64,000 nt of DNA from JACRLW01 sp050181465 (GTDB taxonomy: Bacteria; Planctomycetota; UBA1135; UBA2386). A program made the translations under genes and the position numbers. Below are positions 9,222 through 16,470 of this stretch, piece after piece. The DNA is taken from assembly GCA_050181465.1 (NCBI GenBank), contig JBFXDD010000021.1, forward strand, positions 1 through 64,000. The letters run 5' to 3'. The notes below the pieces were generated by a model. That model was not told where the DNA came from. It saw only the letters and a list, made by a program, of their open reading frames with translations, and searched no databases. Position 1 is the stretch's first letter, and each line of letters starts with the position of its first letter.

Positions 9222-10253
9222 TCAGTTGAGGGTCACGCCGACCGCGTTGGTGAATTCGAAGGAGGGAGTCACCAGACCCTGCAGGCCGATCGTCAGACCG
9301 GTGCCGGCCGGAAGTGCGTTGATGCCGGCCGTGATGACGGTGAACCGGGTGCCGTCGGTGGTGCCTGCCGGGAATGCGATCGGCGATACGACCGTGGACA
9401 GGTAGAGGCAGTTGTTGAAGCCAAGGACACCGACCTGCGGGCCGAGACCGGCGATCTGCACGAAGCCGATCAACGTTCCACTCGCGCCCAGCGGGTGGAA
9501 GCAGCGGATCGAGATGCCCTGTGAGGACGCACCGGTGAGTGCGGTGTTGGGGAAGTAACCGCCATTACCGAAGCGAGTCCCTCCCGGCGTGATGTTGCCG
9601 GCTTGGAAGACCGGCGCTGTGGCGAAGCCCAACGCGAACCGCCACGTGAGTTTGATCGGCGGATGAGATACCACGCCGTTCGCCGGAATCATCTGCCACG
9701 CGATGTCGGCTGCCGACGCGTGCTGCTGATGGACGTCCCCGGAACCCGCGCCCGACGCCACCTGCATCAACAGGCCGTCTGCCGGAAACAGCGCATTGGG
9801 GGGCAACTCCAGGCCACCGACGAAGAAGTCCTCGCAGGGGATCGGAATCGGCGTCGTGAAGTTGACGGTAACGAGCCAAGCGGAGGGAACGGCCGTCCCC
9901 AGTGGGCTGGCGACCGGTCCGAGAGGTCCGCCGCCAAGGTAATCGGCCACAGTGTTGCCGGGTCCCGCCACGTCATTGCCCTGCCTGAACACGACGAAGT
10001 AGTTCTCGACGGTCGACGCGTTCTGGTCCTGCAGTACGAACCGGGCGCCATCGACAGCGCAGTTGCAGGCCTGATCGCCGATGCCCCGATTGTTGGACCG
10101 GTGAAAGCCTTGAAGCAGTTCGCCCGCTCCGGCGTCCAGATTGCCGCGGCTGGCACCCGAGGTGAAGCCGGGATAGATCTCGAGATAGCGTTGGGCCGTG
10201 AGCGGAAGCGCGATGCCGAGTGCGGCGATCGCGAAAGACGCGAGCTTGTTCAT
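9222..10253 (-). CDS. Secreted protein, beta-rich, unknown function
   Basis: The 343-residue product starts MNKLASFAIAALGIALPLTA, a signal peptide with cleavage near TAQR. I used ATG 10253; the frame upstream reads as non-coding. Cys pairs occur in QACNCAVDG and ISIRCFHPLG. It has no catalytic motif I recognise and reads as beta-rich, ending in a region of alternating hydrophobic strands. Its start diverges from the secretin-N-like gene, with about 280 bases between them. It is convergent with the preceding anchored protein (25 bases apart). Confidence 0.7.
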   Translation of the reverse strand: MNKLASFAIAALGIALPLTAQRYLEIYPGFTSGASRGNLDAGAGELLQGFHRSNNRGIGDQACNCAVDGARFVLQDQNASTVENYFVVFRQGNDVAGPGNTVADYLGGGPLGPVASPLGTAVPSAWLVTVNFTTPIPIPCEDFFVGGLELPPNALFPADGLLMQVASGAGSGDVHQQHASAADIAWQMIPANGVVSHPPIKLTWRFALGFATAPVFQAGNITPGGTRFGNGGYFPNTALTGASSQGISIRCFHPLGASGTLIGFVQIAGLGPQVGVLGFNNCLYLSTVVSPIAFPAGTTDGTRFTVITAGINALPAGTGLTIGLQGLVTPSFEFTNAVGVTLN

Positions 10254-10534
10254 GGGAGGAAGCTTGGGTGGTGGGCACACGTCCGAAATCGGGCGGTGAC
10301 GGCAAGACTCTCGTGCAGTCTCGACGAGACGCAACGCACTCACAACCCCCCGTCAGCGGCGGGTCCGGGGCCATGGGCTTCGCAGTCCTCCGCCGAGAGG
10401 GGTACATTCGCGCCGCCGCATGCCGTGTCGTGCACCGGCCGACGGACGCCACCTACGATCGAGCGCGAGTTTCTTGGACTGCATCGCTTCGGGCGGGCGA
10501 CGACTCGCCCCCCCAGCGGCGTCTGTCGATTCGC

Positions 10535-11401
10535 ATGACGACGCTACTCGACCTTTCGTATCGCAGCCTCGCGCTGCTCGCGTTCGGCTGCTGGGCTTCC
10601 GTTGCCCCAGTCGACCTCCGAGCGCAGGCGCAGGGCAATCCGTCGGCCCCACCCACGCTCAACAAGCCGGTGCCACCTATCGAAGAGGAGATCGAGGAAG
10701 TCCAAGACGACGACCTCTGCATCGTCTCCCTCGATTTCCCTGGAGGCACGCTGAGCGAGTTCCTCGACCTGCTCCGCCAAGTCCTGCGGACGACCGAGAC
10801 CCGACAGTTCCACAACCTCGTCGCCACCGGCCCCACCTCACGGATCTCTCTCGAGGCGATGGCGGTACACCGTGTGGAGATCAGCGACCTGTTCGAGGTG
10901 ATCGCGTTGATGGTGTCGATGCCTCACATGGTGGAGTTCCGCATCGTTCACAACGGCAACGGCAACCCGGTGATGGTAGTCCACACGATGCTCGACGAGT
11001 CCGGCAGTGAGGACTCGGGTCTCGCCGCCAAGGTTGCCGTCGATGCGTTCTCGCTGCGAAACCTCACGACGGCACTCCCTGGCGAACCGAGTTCCTTCGC
11101 GCTGATGTCGGCCACCGTGCTCACCGCCATCGAGACCGCATTGCAGATGACCCCGGGCGAGATCCAACCGGCAAGGCTCCGGTTCCATGAGGACTCGGGC
11201 CTCTTGCTCGTACAGGGCACGAACCGTCAACTCGACACGATCCGCATGGTCCTCGCCACGATGAACGATGACTTGGAACGGCTGCGACAACGGCACATCG
11301 ACGCCGGTAGGCAGCCGGCCGGCGGACCCAAGAAGGACTCTTTCGAACCCATCACCCTGCCACCCGGCGAGTACGAGACTTCGAAGCAAAAGGGCAGATG
11401 A
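10535..11401 (+). CDS. Secreted secretin-N / STN-like domain protein
   Basis: The 288-residue product has a signal peptide (MTTLLDLSYRSLALLAFGCW, cleavage after LRAQA). The stretch CIVSLDFPGGTLSEFLDLLR recalls the N0/STN fold of secretins and TonB-system receptors, and a later segment (GLLLVQGTNRQLDTIRMVL) resembles a second secretin N domain. No secretin pore domain follows, so it is not a complete secretin. It overlaps the ECF sigma start by four bases (ATGA), which strongly suggests coupled expression. A role as a periplasmic sensing partner of that sigma factor is possible, as STN domains do serve in surface signalling, but that is inference. ATG 10535 opens the signal peptide. Confidence 0.68.
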   Translation: MTTLLDLSYRSLALLAFGCWASVAPVDLRAQAQGNPSAPPTLNKPVPPIEEEIEEVQDDDLCIVSLDFPGGTLSEFLDLLRQVLRTTETRQFHNLVATGPTSRISLEAMAVHRVEISDLFEVIALMVSMPHMVEFRIVHNGNGNPVMVVHTMLDESGSEDSGLAAKVAVDAFSLRNLTTALPGEPSSFALMSATVLTAIETALQMTPGEIQPARLRFHEDSGLLLVQGTNRQLDTIRMVLATMNDDLERLRQRHIDAGRQPAGGPKKDSFEPITLPPGEYETSKQKGR

Positions 11402-12000
11402 TCTCGGCAGCCGCAATCACCGGCATGGCCTGCCCGGAATCGGCAGCCGACCGCGAGGTCGCGCAACTGACGGCGGCGATCGCCCGCGGCGATCGCGCGG
11501 CCTTCGCGACGTTCTACGAGGCGTGGTTCGAACGCGCGCTCCGTAGACTCCGGTCGCTGTGCGGGGCCGACGAACACGCGGCCTTCGATCTCGTGCACGA
11601 TGTCATGCTGAAGGTTGCGGAGAAGATGCCCCCGCTGCCGGACCAGCGCGCACTCGATGCTTGGATGGCAAAGGCGATGCTCTCGACCGCGCTCGACCGG
11701 CGACGCACAGAGCTGCGGCGGACGCGGCGCGAATCGACGGCGGCGCGGCCGGAGGTCGAGGAAGGCCCAGGGCTCCTCGACGAGCTGTGTGCAGGCGAAC
11801 AAATGCACTGGGTTCGGCTCGAGCTCTCGCGCCTTTCCGATGCCGACCGGTCGATGCTCGAAGCTCGCTACTTCGGCGAGGCGTCGCACGCGCGGATCGC
11901 GCAAGGACTCGGCAAGACCGCCGACGCCGTCTCGAGTCGTATCCGGAGGGTACTCGCGAGCATCGCCAAGCGGGCGAGGGGTTGGTTCGATCATGACTGA
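11398..12000 (+). CDS. ECF-type RNA polymerase sigma factor
   Basis: The 200-residue product has region 2 at about 25-105 (GDRAAFATFYEAWF, FDLVHDVMLKVAEK, LDAWMAKAMLSTALD) and region 4 at about 135-195 (LSRLSDADRSMLEARYF, SHARIAQGLGKTADAVSSRI). It starts within the stop of the STN-like gene and its own stop overlaps the next gene by eight bases, so it sits in a translationally coupled set. Unlike the two kinase-linked sigma factors in the window, it has Ala61 where those carry a Ser before region 2.2, and no kinase is adjacent. The downstream single-pass membrane protein is the obvious candidate for an anti-sigma partner. Confidence 0.88.
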   Translation: MISAAAITGMACPESAADREVAQLTAAIARGDRAAFATFYEAWFERALRRLRSLCGADEHAAFDLVHDVMLKVAEKMPPLPDQRALDAWMAKAMLSTALDRRRTELRRTRRESTAARPEVEEGPGLLDELCAGEQMHWVRLELSRLSDADRSMLEARYFGEASHARIAQGLGKTADAVSSRIRRVLASIAKRARGWFDHD

Positions 12001-12538
12001 TTCGCACGATCCACTCCGCACCGACCCCGAGTTCTCAACGCGCAAGGCGGCCATACTCGCGGATGTCTTGCATGCCGTGGATCGGCGTCGAGCGCGTCGA
12101 CAGCGGCGACTGGCTGCCGTCGGATCGATGCTGATCCTGACGCTGATCTGGTGGTCACGAGAGGTGTCGCGGACGGCCGTTCCGCTCGCTCGACCGGTGC
12201 CGACCGAGATCGCGCACCAGCAGACGATGACCCAGCCGTCGATGGTCCTGCCGACGGTGCCCCAGCCGAGGGTGCCCGAGCCGAGGGCGACACAGCCCTC
12301 GGCGCCGGCGGACTTCGTCCACCTCGTGGTTCGCGACGATGGCGAGATCGTTCATCGGCTCGCCGTCGCGAGTCTCCGATCCGGAGGAGTTCAGGTCATT
12401 CGGGATCGAGAGATCGATGACGGCATCCGAATCGACGACGAGAGTCTGCTCGACTGGCTGCAGCGGGCGGGGCGGCCAAGCGGCTTCCTCCGCACAGCCG
12501 ATCGATTCCTGCTCGCGCCCGTGTCGCAGAGTGACTGA
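11993..12538 (+). CDS. Single-pass membrane protein, possible anti-sigma or FecR-like regulator
   Basis: The 181-residue product has a short cytoplasmic N-terminus (about 38 residues, with an Arg-rich stretch), one membrane helix at about 39-57 (LAAVGSMLILTLIWW), a Pro/Gln/Thr-rich linker with repeated VPxPRVPEPRA phrases, and a C-terminal globular part of about 75 residues. The layout of short cytoplasmic part, helix and exported domain, directly after an ECF sigma gene, fits an anti-sigma factor. No zinc-binding anti-sigma motif (HxxxCxxC) was seen, so this remains inference. Its start overlaps the sigma stop (ATGACTGA) and its stop overlaps the next start (GTGACTGA) in the same eight-base manner. 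Confidence 0.65.
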   Translation: MTDSHDPLRTDPEFSTRKAAILADVLHAVDRRRARRQRRLAAVGSMLILTLIWWSREVSRTAVPLARPVPTEIAHQQTMTQPSMVLPTVPQPRVPEPRATQPSAPADFVHLVVRDDGEIVHRLAVASLRSGGVQVIRDREIDDGIRIDDESLLDWLQRAGRPSGFLRTADRFLLAPVSQSD

Positions 12539-12970
12539 GGCGTGTGCGCCGGGCGCACCGGCCATCCGGTTCGCGGTCATGATCGCGCGGCTCGGCTCGT
12601 GTGCGCTTCTTCCGGCCTTCGCGACCGCGAGCGCGCAGAGAGCCGCGATCCCTTCGCAGTCGCAACTCGAGGCCGAAGGCGCCGTGACACTGCGGCTCGT
12701 CATCGATGAGTTCGCCGAGGGCAGCGGCGCTGCAACCGCGAACCGGCTGTGGAACCCAGCCGCAAGGAACCTTCCAGCGTCGCGCACTGGCTGCTGCTGG
12801 AGCACGCAGCCCGCGTCGCGACAGCCGCCGGAGAGACCCGCTTGGTGATCGCGATCGCCGACGAGACGGCGAGTCGGTTCGCCGTGGATCCAGTCGACCA
12901 CCTGGCTTCGCGGATCGCGGCGTTACGTGACCTTGGCGTGATCTCGAGTCCGAGGATCGCGAGCACTTGG
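12531..12970 (+). pseudogene. Frameshifted and 3'-truncated secreted protein gene
   Basis: From GTG 12531 the frame reads a signal peptide (FAVMIARLGSCALLPAFATA, then SAQRA) and a coding-like part up to about 12745. The coding character then moves to another frame (VEPSRKEPSSVAHWLLLEHA, ARVATAAGETRLVIAIADET, AALRDLGVISS), which runs into repeat copy 2 at 12971. The two pieces fit one helical exported protein whose reading frame was broken by a one-base change near 12740-12770 and whose 3' end was lost where the repeat lies. The joined frame would otherwise continue through the repeat to a TAG at 13151. A sequencing error could explain the frameshift, but not the loss of the rest of the gene. 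Confidence 0.6.
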
Positions 12971-13152
12971 CAGCCCGGAGGATTCGTGAACGTCGTCGCG
13001 AGATCGCCGCAGGTCGATGTCCGGCAAGGCGCCGCGTCGGGCGACGACCGAAGCGCAGCCGTAGCTACGCTGCCAGTGAGGAGCCGACGCAGCGACGCCG
13101 CCGGGCGCGAGTTGCGGCGATCGCAGCAGACGTTCACGAATCATCCGGGCTA
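12971..13152 (+). repeat. 182-bp palindromic element, copy 2
   Basis: This copy has the same arms and core as copy 1. Its left end is mutated (CAGCCCGGAGG in place of TAGCCCGGATT), while the right end keeps CCGGGCTAG. It replaces the 3' part of the broken gene before it. Together with copy 3 in the opposite orientation it brackets the photolyase gene. Confidence 0.88.
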
Positions 13153-13294
13153 GAGTGCGTCGTGGGCTCGGTGGATCGGGAAGGCCGAACCTCGGGAGAG
13201 CACTCGCCACTAGGCTCCGCATCCAGCGCCGGCCACTCATCGAAGCCACCCAACTCCCCATCGGGGGCGTGCCCCCCGCGAACCAGCTCGAGCC

Positions 13295-14797
13295 ATGGCC
13301 CAAGTCCCGACCCTGCGCATCCGTCCGATCAACACCGCGCCCGTGGCCGAAGGCGACTACGTCGTCTACTGGATGATTGCGCAGCGTCGGCTGCGATCGA
13401 ACTTCGCCCTCGATCGCGCCATCGAGTGGTGTCAGCAGCTGGGCAAGCCGCTGGTCGTCTTCGAACCGCTGCGGCTGGGCTACCGCTGGGCCAGCGACCG
13501 CCACCACGCCTTCGTCATTCAGGGCATGCGCGACCATGCGGCGCAGGCTGCCGGTGCCGGGGTCACCTACGTGCCGTGGGTCGAACGCTCGGTCGACGAC
13601 GGCAAGGGACTGCTCGAAGCCCTCGCCAAGCGCGCCGCGGTGGTCGTGACCGATGACTGGCCCTGCTTCTTCCTGCCCAGGATGGTCGCAGCCGCCGGCG
13701 CACGGCTTCGTGTGCTCCTCGAAGCGGTCGACGGCGCCGGGATGCTGCCCGTGCGCGCCGCAGATCGTGCCTTCGGCCGCGCCTTCGACCTCCGCCGATT
13801 CCTGCAGAAGAACCTGCCCGATCACCTCGGCGATCGGCCGCGGAAGGATCCGCTGCGCAGCGCCGCGAAGTTCGGGCACGCGAGCCTCGAGCCCGGCCTC
13901 GTGCGCCGGCTGAAGAAGGGTGTCGTCGACTTCGATCGCCCACTGTCCGAACTGCTCGCCGAGTTGCCGATCGATCACGCGGTGCCGCCATCGGCGGTCC
14001 TGACCGGCGGGGCGTCCGCCGCGCACGCACAGCTTCGCCACTTCCTGGCGGAAGGCCTGCCGCGCTACGGCGAGGAGCGCTCCCATCCCGACGCCGACGC
14101 GCAGAGCAACCTGTCCCCGTGGTTGCACTTCGGCCATCTCGGGGTGCACGAGGTGTTCGAGGCGGTCACCTCGGCGGAAGACTGGTCGATCGATCGACTG
14201 AGCGAGAAGGTCAGCGGCTCGAACCAGGGCTGGTGGGGTACCTCGGCCACCGCGGAGTCCTTCCTCGATGAACTCATCACCTGGCGCGAGCTGGGCCTCA
14301 ACTTCTGCCACTTCCAGCCCGACGACTACGACCGCTACGAGTCGCTGCCCGGCTGGGCGCGCGCGTCGCTCGAAGCGCATCGGGCAGATCCGCGACCGCA
14401 CCTCTACACCCCCGCCGAACTGGCCAACGGCGAGACCGACGACGAGATCTGGAACGCCGCGGCCAATCAGCTCCGCACCGAGGGCCGGCTGCACAACTAC
14501 CTGCGGATGCTGTGGGGCAAGCGCGTGCTGGAGTGGACGCCCGGCCCGCGCGAGGCGCTCGAGGTGCTCGTCGACCTCAACAACCGCTACGCCCTCGATG
14601 GGCGCGACCCGAACTCCTACTCGGGCATTTTCTGGTGCCTGGGCCGCTACGACCGACCCTGGGCACCGCAGCGCGAGATCTTCGGGATGATCCGCTACAT
14701 GTCGAGCGCCAACACGCGCCGCAAGCTGCGGTTGAACAACTACCTGGCGCGCTACCGGAACCCCGCCGGCCGCGGCCTGCTGCCCGGCTTCGCCTGA
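13295..14797 (+). CDS. Class II CPD photolyase
   Basis: The 500-residue protein is full length for class II deoxyribodipyrimidine photolyases, which use FADH- and light to split cyclobutane pyrimidine dimers. The N-terminal antenna/Rossmann part begins at GDYVVYWMIAQRR. The FAD-binding helical part holds the class II signatures NLSPWLHFGHL, FLDELITWRELGLNFC, a GWARASLEAHRADPR stretch, LHNYLRMLWGKRVLEW, LNNRYALDGRDPNSY and GIFWCLGRYDRPW. Start ATG 13295 lies just before the domain. It is a single-gene unit flanked by repeat copies 2 and 3, with copy 3 starting four bases after the stop. A photolyase of an unrelated class lies at 26101. Confidence 0.93.
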   Translation: MAQVPTLRIRPINTAPVAEGDYVVYWMIAQRRLRSNFALDRAIEWCQQLGKPLVVFEPLRLGYRWASDRHHAFVIQGMRDHAAQAAGAGVTYVPWVERSVDDGKGLLEALAKRAAVVVTDDWPCFFLPRMVAAAGARLRVLLEAVDGAGMLPVRAADRAFGRAFDLRRFLQKNLPDHLGDRPRKDPLRSAAKFGHASLEPGLVRRLKKGVVDFDRPLSELLAELPIDHAVPPSAVLTGGASAAHAQLRHFLAEGLPRYGEERSHPDADAQSNLSPWLHFGHLGVHEVFEAVTSAEDWSIDRLSEKVSGSNQGWWGTSATAESFLDELITWRELGLNFCHFQPDDYDRYESLPGWARASLEAHRADPRPHLYTPAELANGETDDEIWNAAANQLRTEGRLHNYLRMLWGKRVLEWTPGPREALEVLVDLNNRYALDGRDPNSYSGIFWCLGRYDRPWAPQREIFGMIRYMSSANTRRKLRLNNYLARYRNPAGRGLLPGFA

Positions 14798-14800
14798 AGC

Positions 14801-14983
14801 TAGCCCGAACTACTCGTGAACGTCTGCTGCGATGGCCGCAAGTCGCGCCTGGCGGCGTCGCTACGTCGGCTCCTCCCTGGCAGCGTAGCTACGGCTAGGC
14901 TTCGGTCGTCGCCGAACGCAGCTCCTTGCCGGGCATCGACCTGCGGCGATCTCGCGACGACGTTCACGAATAGTTCCGGGCTA
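14801..14983 (-). repeat. Palindromic element, copy 3 (183 bp)
   Basis: This copy is in reverse orientation: the top strand reads TCCTCCCTGG before the core. CTAG is intact at both ends (AAGCTAGCCCG and CCGGGCTAGACG). It begins four bases after the photolyase stop codon and ends 38 bases before the glycosyltransferase start. The inner stem has diverged (GTAGCTACGGCTAGGC). Confidence 0.9.
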
Positions 14984-15021
14984 GACGGCACACTCTCGAC
15001 CGGTAGAGCAGATCTGCGATC

Positions 15022-16065
15022 ATGACGGCTCTGGAACCCGCCTCGAACCACGATCGCGCACAGGTGACGCCCGAGCTCGGCGTCGTGATCCCCTGCTTCA
15101 ACGAAGAAGCCGTCCTGCCGAGCTTGTTCGCAGCGCTCGACGTCTTCGCCGGCAAGTGGGGTGGGCCGGTGTGGTTCCTGATGGTCGACGACGGCAGCCG
15201 CGACGCCACCGCCCGCCTCCTGCGCGAGCAGGCCGCGCGCGATCCCCGCTTCGGTTCGCTCCACTTCTCGCGCAACTTCGGCCATCAGGTGGCGGTGAGC
15301 GCTGGACTGGCGCACGTGCGGGGCGACGTGGTCGCGGTCCTCGACGCCGACCTGCAGGACCCGCCGGAAGTCGTGCTGGAGATGCTCGCGGCCTGGCGAC
15401 AGGGCTACGACGTCGTCTACGGCGTGCGGCGCAACCGCAAGGAAAGCCTGCTCCTGCGCGCCTGCTACGCCGCCTTCTACCGGCTCATGCGCAAGGTCGC
15501 GAACGCCGACATTCCGCTCGATGCCGGCGACTTCTCACTGATGGATCGCCGAGTCGTCGACGTGCTCAACTCGATGCCGGAGCACAACCGATTCGTCCGC
15601 GGCCTGCGCGGCTGGGTCGGCTTCCGCCAGCTCGGTCTGCCCTATGACCGTGCCGCGCGCGCTGCCGGCGAGGCGAAGTACGGCTTTCGGAAGCTGCTGC
15701 GCCTGGCTCTCGACGGGCTGGTCTCGTTCTCCTCGCTGCCGCTGCGCCTCGCAGCGTGGCTCGGGCTCTTCGCTGCCGGGATCGGCTTTCTCCTGATGGC
15801 ATGGGCGCTGTTCGCGGCGATCGTCCTCGAACGCACCCCGCCGGGGTGGGCCTCGACCGCCGTCATCGTGCTCTTCTTCGGCGGCATCCAACTGTTGATG
15901 CTCGGGGTGCTCGGGGAGTACCTCGGCCGCATCTTCGAGGAGGTGAAGGGCCGCCCGCATTGGGTGATCGCGAGCGAGTCGGGGTGGCTCGCGAAGGACC
16001 GGCGGCGGGCCGACGCACGACCGCTGCCCGGCGGCGACGAGCCCTCGCCGTCCGCACACTTCTGA
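15022..16065 (+). CDS. Glycosyltransferase family 2, polyprenyl-phosphate type
   Basis: The 347-residue protein has a GT-A domain opening with LGVVIPCFNEEA, followed by the nucleotide-sugar loop DDGSRDAT at 56-63, SRNFGHQVAVSAGL, and the metal-binding DADLQDPPE from 108. Two membrane helices at the C-terminus (about 240-265 and 280-305) end in GEYLGRIFEEVKGRP. This is the layout of GtrB/ArnC/DPM1-like enzymes, which move a sugar from a nucleotide donor to polyprenyl phosphate on the inner face of the membrane. The sugar cannot be told from sequence. GT-C-like membrane proteins at 40031 and 58761 could be users of such lipid-linked donors, but they are not linked to it. Confidence 0.9.
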   Translation: MTALEPASNHDRAQVTPELGVVIPCFNEEAVLPSLFAALDVFAGKWGGPVWFLMVDDGSRDATARLLREQAARDPRFGSLHFSRNFGHQVAVSAGLAHVRGDVVAVLDADLQDPPEVVLEMLAAWRQGYDVVYGVRRNRKESLLLRACYAAFYRLMRKVANADIPLDAGDFSLMDRRVVDVLNSMPEHNRFVRGLRGWVGFRQLGLPYDRAARAAGEAKYGFRKLLRLALDGLVSFSSLPLRLAAWLGLFAAGIGFLLMAWALFAAIVLERTPPGWASTAVIVLFFGGIQLLMLGVLGEYLGRIFEEVKGRPHWVIASESGWLAKDRRRADARPLPGGDEPSPSAHF

Positions 16066-16155
16066 ACCCCACTTTACGAAACCGCGAAACTTGCCGATCA
16101 TATTGAGCAACGTCGTCGCGACGGAGTTCGCTCGCCACGACGTCACTCACGATCG

Positions 16156-16446
16156 ATGATTCAAGGTAGCGTGTCGGTGGGCGATCCCGTGATCTACACG
16201 GTGCGCAAGGTGAGTTCGCATCCGGGGCGCCGAGCCCACGATGTGGATCCGGCTCCGCGCGGCGAGCTCTACACCTATCTCGTCGACAAGCTGTGGGTCA
16301 TCGCCGAGCTGTTGGACAACGGCCAGGTCGTGGTGCTCACCCGGCGCGGGAAGCGCCACGTGATCGCTCTTGCGGACCCGGCGCTCCGACGCCCGACCCT
16401 GTGGGAGCGCTTGCGTCTTCGCGCTCGCTTCCCGCGGGCAAGCTGA
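16156..16446 (+). CDS. Small conserved protein of planctomycete type
   Basis: The 96-residue protein begins MIQGSVSVGDPVIYTVRKVS and contains HPGRRAHDVDPAPRGELYTY, VDKLWVIAEL, VVVLTRRGKRHVIALADPAL and RRPTLWERLRL. I recall short proteins with this pattern as widespread in planctomycetes, with no known function. The beta-rich core with VVVLTRRGKxH suggests a small KOW/SH3-like barrel, possibly nucleic-acid binding; that is inference. It has no signal peptide or membrane helix. It stands alone between the glycosyltransferase and the convergent ABC permease. Confidence 0.75.
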   Translation: MIQGSVSVGDPVIYTVRKVSSHPGRRAHDVDPAPRGELYTYLVDKLWVIAELLDNGQVVVLTRRGKRHVIALADPALRRPTLWERLRLRARFPRAS

Positions 16447-16470
16447 GACGAGCTTCCGCCGCTCCCACCA

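Noticed and set aside
12923..14494. Long antisense open frame over the class II photolyase
   Set aside because: High GC content leaves many long antisense frames open. The product has no domain and the plus strand encodes an unmistakable photolyase.
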